A stretch of DNA of 64,000 nucleotides, taken from contig NZ_NEWD01000007.1 in assembly GCF_002234915.1 (NCBI RefSeq), positions 62,001-126,000 on the forward strand. The letters are read 5' to 3'. The notes below the pieces were generated by a model, which did no database searches, had not been told where the DNA came from, and worked only from the letters and a program-made list of their open reading frames with translations. Positions 16,873 through 26,694 of this stretch are shown here, one piece after another. The stretch's first letter is position 1. The number at the start of each line of letters is the position of its first letter. The translations under genes were made by a program, and so were the position numbers. Source of the DNA: Bifidobacterium vansinderenii (lineage in GTDB: Bacteria; Actinomycetota; Actinomycetes; Actinomycetales; Bifidobacteriaceae).

Positions 16873-17067
16873 GCAATCTCCAAGTTCTGAATGGATTTTG
16901 CGATCTGCAGACATCAATCTCCAAGTTCTGACGTTTCAAAAGCTCATATGCGAAGTAGGAGCCTTGGAATTGCAGTCGTCCTACTCCGGGTATGGGGAAT
17001 TTTCACTTCAGAACTTAGAGATTGGTGTCTGCAAGACCCCGAAATCACTTCAGAACTTGGAGAATGC
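16873..17067. repeat. Nested four-motif palindromic element (R4), copy 2
   Basis: CAATCTCCAAGTTCTGA occurs twice (about 16873-16891, 16913-16931) and its inverse twice (about 17007-17026, 17049-17067). A central stem lies around TAGGAGCCTTGGAATTGCAG. Motif sequence has drifted from copy 1, but spacing is kept. Confidence 0.75.
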
Positions 17068-17120
17068 TCCCCGATGAAGGCGAGTCAAGCGGAATTTGGG
17101 GTGTCAATGCCTTGCCGGCA

Positions 17121-17316
17121 GGCAATCTCCGAGTTCTGAGTGGATTTCCATGGGTCGCAGACACCTATCTCCGAGTTCTGAGCGGAATATTCCCCGTATC
17201 CGGAGTAGCGCGGTTGAAATTCCAAGGCTTCTACTTTGGGAATGGGCTTCGGGGCGCTCAGAACTCGAAGATTGATATTCGCAAGGCTTCGAAATCCGCG
17301 CAGAACTCGAAGATAG
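17121..17316. repeat. Nested four-motif palindromic element (R4), copy 3
   Basis: CAATCTCCGAGTTCTGAG and CTATCTCCGAGTTCTGAG (17121-17140, 17164-17183) face CAGAACTCGAAGATTG and CAGAACTCGAAGATAG (17255-17274, 17297-17316). The centre carries GTTGAAATTCCAA. It lies only 54 bp from copy 2. No gene is supported between 16600 and 17575. Confidence 0.8.
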
Positions 17317-17436
17317 CCTCCGTTGGAGCATATATCCGCGCGGAATTCCGACGTCGGATTCCGCGTGGCGCCAGAACTCCGGGTTCCGAGGTCGATATGA
17401 AGCATGAGGCCGATATGAAGCATCCTAGAGGGGCCC

Positions 17437-17466
17437 GTTTCTTTAGTGTGATCACACTAAAGAAAC
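17437..17466. promoter_or_regulatory. Perfect 30-bp palindrome
   Basis: Half-site GTTTCTTTAGTGTGA followed directly by its complement. There is no T-tract on either strand after the stem, so a protein-binding site is more likely than a terminator. A near-identical 28-bp palindrome lies at 19971. The pair flanks the MFS gene at 17576-18928. Confidence 0.5.
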
Positions 17467-17575
17467 AAAGGCGGTGCGGTGTGGGGCGCAGAGGATGGGG
17501 TGATTGTTGCCTAGTTTGGAGGTGATGGCCACGAACCAAGTGCCAATCACCTCGTGACGGGATCGCTTTCAGAGG

Positions 17576-18928
17576 TCACTCGAGATCGGAGCTGGCGCGA
17601 ACCGCCTCGACCGTTTCCGTCGCCGAGGCCGCGGCCGCCTCTGCGCCGACTACCGTCTTCCTCCGCCTCTCCACAATGCCCGGCTGCTTCGGGTGCAGCG
17701 TGTAGGTCAGCAGGATTCCCGTCGCATACAGGATCGCGTACGCCCAGCAGATGCCGTCGATGCCAAGCATGGTAAGCAGGATCGTAGCGATGCCGGGGCC
17801 CACGAACGTGGCCAGACCTGCCGACAGGTTATAGACGGACAGCGCCGCGCCGCGCTCGTTCGGCGCCAGCGCATTCATGATCGAGGGGATGGAGGCGAAC
17901 GCGCTCGTGCCCACGCCGATTAGAATGGCCGCGACCACCATGAGCGCCGCATTCGCGCCGAACCAGCGCGGAATGTAGTAGAACGACAGCGAGCACATGC
18001 CAAGCAGCGCGCAGCCGAACCACCGCATGGGCCATACCCAGCCGAAATGATCGAGGAACCATCCCCAGAACACGTTGAAGCCGAGCATCACGATGAACAC
18101 GCATCCCCAGATGCGCATCCAGTCCTCGATGCGGAACCAGTTCTCGCCGCCATACTGCCTGCCGCACAGGTATAGCGGCATGATCACGGGGAATCCGTAC
18201 AGCAGCAGACTGTTGATGATGCGGATCGCGGAGCAGACGGCGATGTCGCGGTTGCGGAAGATGATCGTGGCCCCCGACGCCACCCGTTCCAGCCGCTGCA
18301 TATGCGTCAGGTTCGCGGACTGCGCGCTGCGGGTCCTGGGCACAAGCGCGAAGCACATGATCAGCCCGGCCACGGAGAACGGGATGGCGAACCAGAACGT
18401 ACGGTATTCACCCACGATCGGGATGAGGAAGCTGGGGATATAGGCGCCGAACACGCCAAGACCCATGGAGAAGCAGGTCCAGAACAGGCCCATGGCGCTG
18501 GAGAGTCGGTCGGGCCGCACGGTCTGCGACAGCAGCACGACGAACGAGTAGATGAACAGCGGGTACCCGAATCCCCTCAGGGCGTAGACCGCCAGAATGA
18601 GCGGATAGATGCCGCTGGGCAACGCCACACCAAGGAAGATCAGATGGATGCCGATCCACCAGCCGGCGCCGACGAGCATGATGCGGCGTGCGCCGAACAT
18701 CTCGGCGAGCATGCCCGCGGTCCAGCCGGCGAGCGCGGCGAACAGTCCGTAGACGGTGATGAGCAGTGAGCCCTGCGAGGCCGAGAATCCCTGATCCACC
18801 ATGTATTTGGTGAGGAAGGTGAGTTCGAAGCCGTCGTCCGTCATGAAGATGGCGATGGTGAGGAACCCGACGATGAGTTTGCGTGGAATGCCGAACCGTT
18901 CCACGGCTTCGATTGCGCGGATGAACAT
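17576..18928 (-). CDS. MFS transporter, polyol/sugar permease type
   Basis: A 450-residue membrane carrier with about 12 helices. The start MFIRAIEAVERFGIPRKLIVGFLTIAIFMTDDGFELTFLTKYM resembles the polyol-permease/CsbX-type MFS group (D-arabinitol, ribitol or related carriers). The assignment is by appearance only. The ATG at 18928 has GAGAGGA about 6 nt upstream; a frame to 18961 lacks it. A TGTAATTAGTTACA operator lies 38 bp before the start. It is not similar to the two GPH-like MFS proteins elsewhere in the window. Confidence 0.75.
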   Translation of the reverse strand: MFIRAIEAVERFGIPRKLIVGFLTIAIFMTDDGFELTFLTKYMVDQGFSASQGSLLITVYGLFAALAGWTAGMLAEMFGARRIMLVGAGWWIGIHLIFLGVALPSGIYPLILAVYALRGFGYPLFIYSFVVLLSQTVRPDRLSSAMGLFWTCFSMGLGVFGAYIPSFLIPIVGEYRTFWFAIPFSVAGLIMCFALVPRTRSAQSANLTHMQRLERVASGATIIFRNRDIAVCSAIRIINSLLLYGFPVIMPLYLCGRQYGGENWFRIEDWMRIWGCVFIVMLGFNVFWGWFLDHFGWVWPMRWFGCALLGMCSLSFYYIPRWFGANAALMVVAAILIGVGTSAFASIPSIMNALAPNERGAALSVYNLSAGLATFVGPGIATILLTMLGIDGICWAYAILYATGILLTYTLHPKQPGIVERRRKTVVGAEAAAASATETVEAVRASSDLE

Positions 18929-18965
18929 GATGATCCTCTCTGATGAAATGTTCTTCCGCACTCAA

Positions 18966-18979
18966 TGTAATTAGTTACA
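18966..18979 (-). promoter_or_regulatory. LacI-type operator TGTAATTAGTTACA
   Basis: A TGTAA-N4-TTACA palindrome directly upstream of the polyol-type MFS gene, of the same type as the sites at 8389, 23623 and 54883. Confidence 0.55.
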
Positions 18980-19356
18980 TTAATGAATTCAAGTGGTTAA
19001 TAATTGCCGTGAAACACAGTATGACGGGTGAATTTCGCCGGAAAACCAAGGGTTGCGAGTGGTGTCCACCTGTCGTTATGAAAGATGTATGACTAGTCAC
19101 ATTCCGGCGATCGTGACATTTCGGGAGTTCGGTTTGAGGATTGAGAATGGCGCGAGAGAGGGGAGTGCTGTGTGGCGGTTGGTTATGTGGCACGGAATGG
19201 TGGGGAGGACGGCGGCTCTTTGAAGGCGACGTATGGGCGTGGCTATGAGGCACGGGGCATTTGAAGCCCTCGTCGGTGGAGGGGGCGTGCGGGTGGAGGC
19301 GTGCGGAGTGCTGCGAGTAGGCGCAACGGGGCGTGGTGGGTGTTTGGGGTGGTGTC

Positions 19357-19402
19357 ACCTCATCAGTCGGCTGCGCCGACAGCTTCCCCTCGAGGGGAAG
19401 CC
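19357..19402. repeat. REP-A hairpin
   Basis: GTCACCTCATCAGTCGGC plus the CTTCCCCTCGAGGGGAAG stem. Degenerate tails GGAAGCCCGCCTTTGGCGGA are repeated directly after it. The 1.1 kb between 18980 and 20081 holds only repeats and hairpins. Confidence 0.7.
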
Positions 19403-19629
19403 CGCCTTTGGCGGAGAAGGGACGAGGTCTGTCTGGGGAAGAATGGCACGCGCGGGAAGCCCGCCTTTGGCGGAGAGGGGCGAGGTCTGGCTGGGGAAGG
19501 ACGGCACGCGTGGGAAGACTGCCCTCGGCGGAGGAAGATACCGTCTTGACGGGGGTGGCTTTGTCGAGGCTCGCCTTCGGGTGGTGATTCGTCTATGGCG
19601 GAAGTGAGTTATGAAGTGGGGTATACGGA

Positions 19630-19684
19630 AATAGTCCGGTTGGGAGATGCCGCGTCTGGCGTTGTATCTCCCAACCGGACTATT
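19630..19684. terminator. Strong 18-bp-stem hairpin in the intergenic region
   Basis: Arms ATAGTCCGGTTGGGAGAT and ATCTCCCAACCGGACTAT enclose a 17-nt loop. It could be a bidirectional terminator or an orphan structured RNA. A 28-bp direct repeat (GCTGGTCCTGCTGATGCACG start, at 19731 and 19794) follows. Confidence 0.4.
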
Positions 19685-19970
19685 GTTCGGTGCCGGGGCT
19701 CTTGCGTTTATCTATCGGGCTCCGGCACCGGCTGGTCCTGCTGATGCACGGGTCTTGCGGGTATCCTGTCCGCCATGCCCGCGATCCGACTGGGCTGGTC
19801 CTGCTGATGCACGGGCCTTGCTCTGCCGTGCTGGGGTCTCGTTCGTCACGCCTTGGCATAACGAAAACCAGCAATCAGCGAGGTGAAGAGGCCTTTTCCC
19901 GTCACTGCCATGGCACGACTTGAGAGGTGGGGCGGTTGCAGGGATCGCGCCGTTCTCGCCCCACCCCCTC

Positions 19971-19998
19971 ATTTCTTAGTGTGATCGCACTAAGAAAT
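19971..19998. promoter_or_regulatory. 28-bp palindrome, relative of 17437
   Basis: ATTTCTTAGTGTGATCGCAC followed by TAAGAAAT. It shares the TTAGTGTGAT half-site with the palindrome at 17437. It lies just after the 3' end of the lyase gene. Confidence 0.45.
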
Positions 19999-20081
19999 GA
20001 AGGGCCTACACTGGTCTCTTCCTTTGCCACGCCGGACATGGCGCCTTCCCCCGTCAGAGGGGAGTCTGGAGGAGACGGGGC

Positions 20082-23000
20082 TTAGGCGCGGCGCTTGCGC
20101 AGGACCAGGGCGGCTCCCGCGCCGACCAGTGCGATCGCCGCGATGGCGATGCCAGCCACGGCGCTACCGGTGCGGCTCAGCCTGGAGACGCTTGCCTTTG
20201 CGCCGGAGACGTTCCGGTTCGCGTTGCTGCCGTTGACGGTGCCATTGGCGTTGCTGCCGCCGTTCGTGGAACCGCTACCGTTGGCGCCATTGGAACCGTT
20301 GCTACCGTTGGCTCCGGCGTTGCCCGCGTTGCCGTCATTGTTGCCGTTGCCGTCATTGCCGGAACCGTTCCCGTCGGAACCGCCGTTCTCCGAGCCGTTG
20401 CTGCCGTTGCCGTTGCCGCCGTTGTCCTTGTGCTTCAGCCCGTCCTTGGCGGTCTTCAGCGCGGCGGTTGCGGCATCCACCTGCTCCTGCGTGGCGTTCT
20501 CGTCGTCACGCACCTGACGAGCGCCGCCGAGCGCGGTCTGGAACGCCTTCCAGCTGGCATCGGTGTAATCGCCCTGACCGTTGCCGTCAACACCCTCTGC
20601 GTCGGTGATCGCGGCGATCAGACCGGCCTTGTCCACGCCGGCGACCTGCTTGGTCCATCCGGCGTACAGCGTCACGTTGCCGGTCACGGCATCGGCGTCG
20701 AAGTCCCACGCGTGGGTCAGCGCCTCGTCGGAGTACCAGCCGGTGAACGTGTAGCCGTCACGGGTCGGATCGGCAGGCTTCGCGGCCTTATCGTTCCACT
20801 CCACGGTCTGCGCGGCCACGTCGGAGCCGCCGTTGGCGTTGAACGTCACGGTCATGTCGCCCACCTGACGCATCAGACCGAACGAACCCTTCACGCCGTC
20901 CGCGCCGAGCACGAGCCTGGGGGAGGTGTTGGCCGGGCCGCCGCTGGTCTTCGGATCGATGGTCAGCTGACGGCTGCCGTGCGAGGGCGAGGTGATCGTG
21001 GCGCCCGGGGCGCCGATCGCGGAGACCTTGAACTTCTCGTTGTCGCCGATCTTGGAGGCGCTCGCCTTTACGACCAGCGTGCCGGCGTCGTCGGCCTTCT
21101 CGTCGGTCACGGACAAGTACTTGCCGTTCTGCGTGGCGAGCAGCGAGACGGTGCCGTCGGCGTTGTTCACGACCTCGAACACCGGGGCGCCCTCCCAGCG
21201 GGAGGTGATGGACACGGTGCCGTCGTCGGCCACGGAGAAGAACGAGTTGAGCGTCTGGTCCACGCCGCTAGGCAGCTCGTTGGTGTCGGGACGGTACTTG
21301 TTCACCTCATCCCATGTGTTCTGATACCAGGGCTTCTCGGAGGTGCGCAGCTGGATGAACGTGCGCTGCTCGCCGGCCTTGCCGTTGTAGTTGGTGAGCG
21401 TGGAGTAGTTGAGGAAGTCGAGCGTGTTGTAGCCTTCGGGGCGCATGGCGCGCGCGGCCTTCTCCATCCATGTGGTGTCCACGCCGTCCACGGTGCTGTA
21501 GTGGGCGAGCGCGGTTTCGAACGTGGGGGCGAGGAATCCGCGGTAGCTCACGTTGATCCACGTGTTGATCTTGTCCCAGTAGGCGAACGGCCCGCGGGCG
21601 TGGTAGATGTTGTCGACGATCTCGTAGGGCACGTCGTCGTGGCCGAGGTTGTACTTGGCGTACCAGTTCATGGCCTTGGCGAGACGGTTGTCGTACAGGC
21701 CCCACAGGTCGGTGTCGCCCTGTTTCTCGGCGGTCAGGCAGATCTGCGCCATCCATGCGATGGGCAGCTGCGCGTGGTCCATGTCGCGGCCGGCCTCCTG
21801 CGTCACGCCGTCGTCGTTGATGTATGCGGCGATGGATCCGTTGACGTGGATGTCCTGGTACATGGTGAGGGCGCGGTTGTAGATGTGCGCGTTCTCGGTG
21901 TAGATGCCGATGGCCATCATCGTCATGATCGAGCTGTCGTCCCAGCTGCCGTTGGCGATCATGGGGGCGCTGCCGTCGCGGATGACGGGGTAGAACACGT
22001 CGAGCATCTCGTTCTTGAGCGCGGTCTGCGCGTCTTTGGCGAAGCCGGCGTATCCGCCGTTGTAGTAGGTCACGATCTCGGCGGCGGCGAGCAGTCGGTA
22101 GGTGCCGATGCTGGCGCCGAGGATGCGGTCGCGGCCGTTGAACGCCTTGAGATGCGTCCAGTTGGTGATGGTTTCGGCGGCCTTGTCGCCGTACTTGGCG
22201 TCGCCGGTCACGGCCCAGGCGAGCGCGTTGTTGTAGGCGGTCTGCGCGTCCTTGTCGAACTGGTCGCGTCGCGGCGCGTCCCAGCTGGTGTAGGAGCCGC
22301 GGCCGATTTCGGTGTAGTTCTGGCCGAGTGGTCCGCTGGTGGTCAGCGGGTCGGAGACGAGCTTGTCGAAGTCGGCCTTCCACGGCTGCTCGCCCTTGGC
22401 CACGTGCTCCTTCATGGTGTCGAGGTCGGCGGCGGCCAGCGCGATGCCGGGGTGGGTGAAGTCGCGCGTCTCGCTGTCCTTGACGATCGTCGACTGCGGG
22501 TCGGCCTTCTCGAAGCTCACGCGGTAGGGGGCCTTGTCGGGGGTGGAGACCTCGGTGTTGAACGTGACGAAGCGGTTTCCGGCGATCTTGGTCTGGTACT
22601 TGGCGAACGACTTGCCGTCACTTTCGTCGCCGGGCTTGATGTCGCGCTCGGAGTTCATGTGGGTGCTCACCGCGTAGCTGCCGTCGATCTCGTTCTGGTC
22701 GAGGTAGAAGCGTTCGTTGTAGCTCACGTAGTCGGCGGTGGCGTCGATGCTGTACACGGTGGAGCCCCAGGTGGGCACGTCGTTGTAGTACTTCTCGGCC
22801 ACCGTGTTCTTCTGCGTGTAGTTCTGGATGGTCAGGTACTTGCCGGAGCGAGTGTCCTGGATGGCGTATGTGGTGACCATGGAGCCGAACGTTTCGGCGG
22901 GGATCGTGTCGGTGCCCTTGACGTAGTCCTGATACTTGTATTCGTATTTGATCACGTTGAACACGGACGCCTCGTCCGCGTTGTCGGTGGGGTAGACCGC

Positions 23001-23264
23001 GCCGTCGTTGGTGCGCACGGCCAGATATTTGCCGTCGCTGCCCTTGATTCTGGCGGTCTGCCAGACCACGCCGTCCGGGTCGGGCGTGACGGTGCTTACG
23101 GGTGCGGCGAGCGGTTCGATGGCCTCTTCGGCGTTGGCCGCGCTGGCGCCCACGCCGAGCATGGAGAACGTCATGGCACCGGCGATGGCGGCGGCCAGTC
23201 CCGTTCTTCCCAGTCGGCGCAGCCATGACGGCCGCGTGGTTGACGACGATGTCGACAATGTCAT
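20082..23264 (-). CDS. Cell-wall-anchored alginate-lyase-superfamily polysaccharide lyase
   Basis: A 1060-residue surface enzyme. Order: signal peptide (about 1-46), beta-trefoil/fascin-like segment (about 60-210, GKYLTIQNYT), alginate-lyase-fold (alpha/alpha)-toroid domain (about 260-640, with DRILGASIGTYRL, NGSWDD and QEAGRDMDHAQLP). Next come a second trefoil-like region, an InlB-type beta-repeat (MTVTFNANGG to TLYAGW), a FIVAR domain (about 880-945), a Gly/Asn/Ser linker and a sortase signal (LSRTG, helix, KRRA). The fold is shared with families such as PL5 and PL38, so the substrate is probably an acidic uronate glycan; which one is unknown. The ATG at 23264 follows GAAGGGACC. It is divergent from the ABC importer with shared operators. 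Confidence 0.75.
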   Translation of the reverse strand: MTLSTSSSTTRPSWLRRLGRTGLAAAIAGAMTFSMLGVGASAANAEEAIEPLAAPVSTVTPDPDGVVWQTARIKGSDGKYLAVRTNDGAVYPTDNADEASVFNVIKYEYKYQDYVKGTDTIPAETFGSMVTTYAIQDTRSGKYLTIQNYTQKNTVAEKYYNDVPTWGSTVYSIDATADYVSYNERFYLDQNEIDGSYAVSTHMNSERDIKPGDESDGKSFAKYQTKIAGNRFVTFNTEVSTPDKAPYRVSFEKADPQSTIVKDSETRDFTHPGIALAAADLDTMKEHVAKGEQPWKADFDKLVSDPLTTSGPLGQNYTEIGRGSYTSWDAPRRDQFDKDAQTAYNNALAWAVTGDAKYGDKAAETITNWTHLKAFNGRDRILGASIGTYRLLAAAEIVTYYNGGYAGFAKDAQTALKNEMLDVFYPVIRDGSAPMIANGSWDDSSIMTMMAIGIYTENAHIYNRALTMYQDIHVNGSIAAYINDDGVTQEAGRDMDHAQLPIAWMAQICLTAEKQGDTDLWGLYDNRLAKAMNWYAKYNLGHDDVPYEIVDNIYHARGPFAYWDKINTWINVSYRGFLAPTFETALAHYSTVDGVDTTWMEKAARAMRPEGYNTLDFLNYSTLTNYNGKAGEQRTFIQLRTSEKPWYQNTWDEVNKYRPDTNELPSGVDQTLNSFFSVADDGTVSITSRWEGAPVFEVVNNADGTVSLLATQNGKYLSVTDEKADDAGTLVVKASASKIGDNEKFKVSAIGAPGATITSPSHGSRQLTIDPKTSGGPANTSPRLVLGADGVKGSFGLMRQVGDMTVTFNANGGSDVAAQTVEWNDKAAKPADPTRDGYTFTGWYSDEALTHAWDFDADAVTGNVTLYAGWTKQVAGVDKAGLIAAITDAEGVDGNGQGDYTDASWKAFQTALGGARQVRDDENATQEQVDAATAALKTAKDGLKHKDNGGNGNGSNGSENGGSDGNGSGNDGNGNNDGNAGNAGANGSNGSNGANGSGSTNGGSNANGTVNGSNANRNVSGAKASVSRLSRTGSAVAGIAIAAIALVGAGAALVLRKRRA

Positions 23265-23622
23265 TCCTATGGTCCCTTCCTCGGGGGGTTTCGGACGATG
23301 ATCGTGCAATGGGACGCGCACGCGTTCCATCGCACTGCGGATATCGATGAAGCGCGGAATGCGTGCGGGCGCTCGCCGTGGCGATTGCTCGTCCGATGAT
23401 CGGTTCGCCGTTGCGGGCGGCGAATGATACTGCGTTGTATTGGTGTGACTGTTGATGATTTGCCCGGCCGTGCGGCATTGATTGGCGGATGCCGCACGGC
23501 CGGATATGGGTTGACGTTGGCGGGCTGGATTGCCCGGTCCGTAAGCCGCCTGCCGACCCCCGTTCCGTACGTTGAACGGGAGTCGATCTCATACTGGAAA
23601 ACCTCACAAATACAGCATGATG

Positions 23623-23636
23623 TGTAAGCGGTTACA
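23623..23636 (-). promoter_or_regulatory. LacI-type operator TGTAAGCGGTTACA
   Basis: A palindrome in the 640-bp region between the lyase and the ABC operon, nearer the lyase. It is of the TGTAA-N4-TTACA type. Confidence 0.55.
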
Positions 23637-23754
23637 GGCTTGATCTGCACTATACAAGGCGCTTCTTGAAATTGTCAATGTAACGAAACGCCGGAAATTT
23701 CAACGAAATTGACAGTTTGCCACGGTTTGCTCTATTCTGTAGTTGTTTCGCAGT

Positions 23755-23768
23755 TGAAACTAGTTACA
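23755..23768 (+). promoter_or_regulatory. Hybrid operator TGAAACTAGTTACA
   Basis: It lies 137 bp before the ABC binding-protein gene and combines a TGAAAC half with a GTTACA half. The region between the two operators is AT-rich and promoter-like. Confidence 0.5.
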
Positions 23769-23904
23769 CAAACTACAGCAACACAAAACTCAGCATCGAC
23801 ATGATCGATTGAACGAGCCCAGCGGTTCGCGATCGGCATGCCGATATATCTAGACCAACCCGGTCGGCGACGATCGGGCAACAGCCAAACCAAGGAGGGT
23901 TCGG

Positions 23905-25227
23905 ATGAACAAGCGTTGGATGAAGATCGCGATCAGCGCGGTCGCGGCCGTGGGCATGCTCGCCCCGCTGGCCGCCTGCGGCGGCTCCTCGAGCGGTAGC
24001 TCCAGCTCCAGCAACGGCACCACCACGATCGAATGGTGGGGCTGGGATCAGGGTCAGAAGGCCCAGGCCGAAGCGTTCAACAAGTCGCAGAACAAGATCA
24101 AGGTCGTCTACAAGCAGCAGGCCTCGCAGGAGAAGGCCGAGCAGGCCCTCGTCAACGCCGTCAAGGCCGGCAACGCTCCGGATCTGACCCAGGTCAACAT
24201 GGACTCCACGATCTCGCTGCTCGCCGACGGCACGCTGCAGGATCTCAACCAGTACAAGCCCGACACCTCCAAGATCTCCAAGCAGGCCATCGAATCCTTC
24301 ACCGTGGGCAACAACCTCGCCGTGATCCCCTACAAGGTCAGCCCGCAGTTCATGATCGTCAACCAGAAGACCTTCAACGACAACGGCGTGCAGGTGCCCA
24401 CCACCTGGGACGAGATGATCCAGGCCGGCAAGGACCTCAAGGCCAAGAACCCCGACATCAAGCTGATCAACCTGCCCGGTGAGGATCCGTCGCAGCTGGT
24501 GCTCATGGCCCAGCAGTTCGGCGCCAAGTGGTACTCCACCAAGGGCGACAAGTGGATCATCGACATCAACGGTCCGGAGACCAAGAAGGCCGCCGAATAC
24601 CTGCAGCAGATCGTCGACAACGACATGTACTCCCAGAAGACCTACGTTGAGTGGGACGCCCTGATGCAGTTCTTCCAGTCCGGCAACCTCGCCACGGTCG
24701 GCACCTCCACCTGGCAGCTGTCCGCCTACCAGTCCAACTTCTCGCAGTCCCTCGGCGACTGGCACGCGGTGGCATGGCCCAAGGAGTCCGCTGACTCCAA
24801 GGTCGTCACCCCGCTGAACGCCCAGGGCAACGGCGTGCCGAAGGGCGCCAAGAACCCGCAGGCCGCCGTCGAGTTCGCCACCTGGCTCGCCACCAACGAC
24901 GAGGCCATCAAGATCGCCGCCAACGCCGAGACCGGTTCCGGCGCCTTCCCGGCAGTCGCCGACGCCTCCAAGTATGTTGCCGACTCCCTGCCCGACAAGC
25001 TGCTCGACAACAAGGACGACGCCGCCAAGGTGGTCGAGGAAGCCGACCAGACCCTCGCCCCGTACACCACCGGCGTGAACTGGAGCTCCATGTTCAAGCA
25101 GCTGCAGGACCAGTGGGCCCAGTTCACCGAGCACAAGATCACCGCCGACCAGATGCTTGACAACGTCCAGGCCTGGACCGTCAAGGACCTCAAGGACAAG
25201 GGCGTCAGCGTCGAGTCCGCGAACTGA
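23905..25227 (+). CDS. Sugar ABC transporter substrate-binding lipoprotein
   Basis: 440 residues. The signal peptide ends in the lipobox LAACGG (Cys near residue 25), followed by a Ser-rich linker. The mature domain is an extracellular solute-binding protein type 1 fold (TIEWWGWDQGQKAQAEAFNK, GNAPDLTQVNMDS, VGTSTWQLSAYQ). It would be lipid-anchored outside the membrane and pass glycans to the two permeases that follow. AAGGAGGG lies 5-6 nt before the ATG. Divergence from the surface lyase suggests lyase products as ligand (inference). No importer ATPase is encoded here, so a shared MsiK-type ATPase is likely. Confidence 0.88.
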   Translation: MNKRWMKIAISAVAAVGMLAPLAACGGSSSGSSSSSNGTTTIEWWGWDQGQKAQAEAFNKSQNKIKVVYKQQASQEKAEQALVNAVKAGNAPDLTQVNMDSTISLLADGTLQDLNQYKPDTSKISKQAIESFTVGNNLAVIPYKVSPQFMIVNQKTFNDNGVQVPTTWDEMIQAGKDLKAKNPDIKLINLPGEDPSQLVLMAQQFGAKWYSTKGDKWIIDINGPETKKAAEYLQQIVDNDMYSQKTYVEWDALMQFFQSGNLATVGTSTWQLSAYQSNFSQSLGDWHAVAWPKESADSKVVTPLNAQGNGVPKGAKNPQAAVEFATWLATNDEAIKIAANAETGSGAFPAVADASKYVADSLPDKLLDNKDDAAKVVEEADQTLAPYTTGVNWSSMFKQLQDQWAQFTEHKITADQMLDNVQAWTVKDLKDKGVSVESAN

Positions 25228-25261
25228 TCGCGCTGATCGCAGCGCAATCGCCGATAACCGG

Positions 25262-25388
25262 ATCCCTCCCTCAGACGGGCTGACGCCCGCCAGCTCCCTC
25301 CCAAGGAGGGAGCACGAGCTCGGAACCCTGTGTTCTCCCTCCCTTGGAGGGAGATGTCGTGACGAAGTCACGACAGAGGGAGGGATCC
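25262..25388. repeat. REP-B hairpin pair inside the ABC operon
   Basis: Copies with GGATCCCTCCCTCAGAC and ACAGAGGGAGGGATCC ends and internal CTCCCTCC/GGAGGGAG stems. They lie in the 484-bp gap between binding protein and permease, where they may end or stabilise the binding-protein mRNA. Confidence 0.7.
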
Positions 25389-25711
25389 AACCCCGCACCC
25401 GCCAATTCCTCAACCGCCATCCGCCAAACGAAAGGAGCGCAGCCCAACACCAGCGCGCAACCTCCACACAGCAATATCACTCACAGCACGCAATCTCGTA
25501 TTGCATATACTTCTCTTCTTCCTTGTATTTCCTCTTCCCCAATGCAACGCCGTCGGGCTTTTCTCTTCTTCCTTCCGGCTCGACGGCTTTGCTTTGCCCG
25601 AAAAGAACGGGCGCTACGGGCCGCGGTGCATTCCGATCCCGCACAAGTCCCACATTCAAGATTTTCAATCCCACATATTGTTTCCCATTCCCGATCGTTA
25701 GGAGTTCGATC

Positions 25712-26689
25712 ATGAGTGCCGTCAGCACATCGGTGCCAGCGTCTTCAACGGCGAAGCCTGTAGCGAAGACTCCGGCCGTGGCTCGTGAGAACAAGACCCC
25801 GTCGTGGCAGAAGCGCCTCGGTTACAAGGGCGCCCTGTTCGGAGTCCCGTTCTTCGTGGGCTTCCTCTTCGTCTTCATCATCCCGCTGTTCTACGCCATC
25901 TACGAAAGCCTCTTCAAGCGCCAGTCCAGCGGTCTGGGCATCGGCGAGCCGACGCTGCACTTCTCCGGCCTCGCCCAGTACGCGCGAGTGATGCAGGATC
26001 ACGACTTCTGGGTGGGCATGGGTCGCGTGGCCATCTACTCGGTCGTCGTGGTGCCGATCATCATGGGCTTCGCGCTCGCCGAGGCACTGCTCATCGACAG
26101 CGCCAAGGCCCGCGCCAAGAAGTCCTTCCGCTTCATCCTGCTCATCCCGTACATGGTCCCGACCATCGTTTCCACGCTGATGTGGGTGTACCTCTACTCT
26201 CCCGACATCGGCCCGCTGCGTAAGTTCTTCCTGCTCTTCGGACTCGACGTCAACTTCTTCAGCGCCGGCATGCTGTGGGTCTCCATGGCCAACCTGCTGC
26301 TGTGGACCCAGGTCGGCTTCAACATGCTGATCCTCTACGGCTCCCTCACCGCGCTCGACCCGGCCCTGCTCGAGGCCGCCCGCGTGGACGGCGCCAGCGA
26401 GCTTCGCATCGCATGGTCCATCAAGATCCCGCAGATCAGGGGCTCCATGCTGCTGACCGGCCTGCTCTCCTTCATCGGCATGCTCCAGCTGTTCGACCAG
26501 CCGCTGCTCTTCCGGTCCGCATCGCCGCAGACCGTGACCGCCAACTTCACGCCGATCATGACCATCTACAACTACACGTTCACCGCCGGCGGCGACTACA
26601 ACTACGCGGCCGCGCTCTCCGTGGTCCTCGCCATCGTCATCGGCATCCTTTCCGCACTCATCTACGGCTTCTCGAACAGGAAGAAGTGA
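25712..26689 (+). CDS. Sugar ABC transporter permease 1 (MalF/UgpA type)
   Basis: 325 residues. After a Ser/Thr/Ala-rich cytoplasmic tail there are six predicted helices, the first being FGVPFFVGFLFVFIIPLFYAIY. The EAA loop reads LLEAARVDGASELRIAWSIKIP, the ATPase contact site of carbohydrate importer permeases. The ATG at 25712 has TAGGAG upstream. The second permease starts 5 bp after its stop codon. Confidence 0.9.
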   Translation: MSAVSTSVPASSTAKPVAKTPAVARENKTPSWQKRLGYKGALFGVPFFVGFLFVFIIPLFYAIYESLFKRQSSGLGIGEPTLHFSGLAQYARVMQDHDFWVGMGRVAIYSVVVVPIIMGFALAEALLIDSAKARAKKSFRFILLIPYMVPTIVSTLMWVYLYSPDIGPLRKFFLLFGLDVNFFSAGMLWVSMANLLLWTQVGFNMLILYGSLTALDPALLEAARVDGASELRIAWSIKIPQIRGSMLLTGLLSFIGMLQLFDQPLLFRSASPQTVTANFTPIMTIYNYTFTAGGDYNYAAALSVVLAIVIGILSALIYGFSNRKK

Positions 26690-26694
26690 TCATC

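Noticed and set aside
17437-17466. The 30-bp palindrome as a rho-independent terminator
   Set aside because: Both strands end in AAAGAAAC after the stem, with no T-tract.
19647-19886. A short frame with a hydrophobic start in the 19-20 kb gap
   Set aside because: It spans a 28-bp direct repeat and a large hairpin, has no ribosome site and has no similarity to the small-peptide family.
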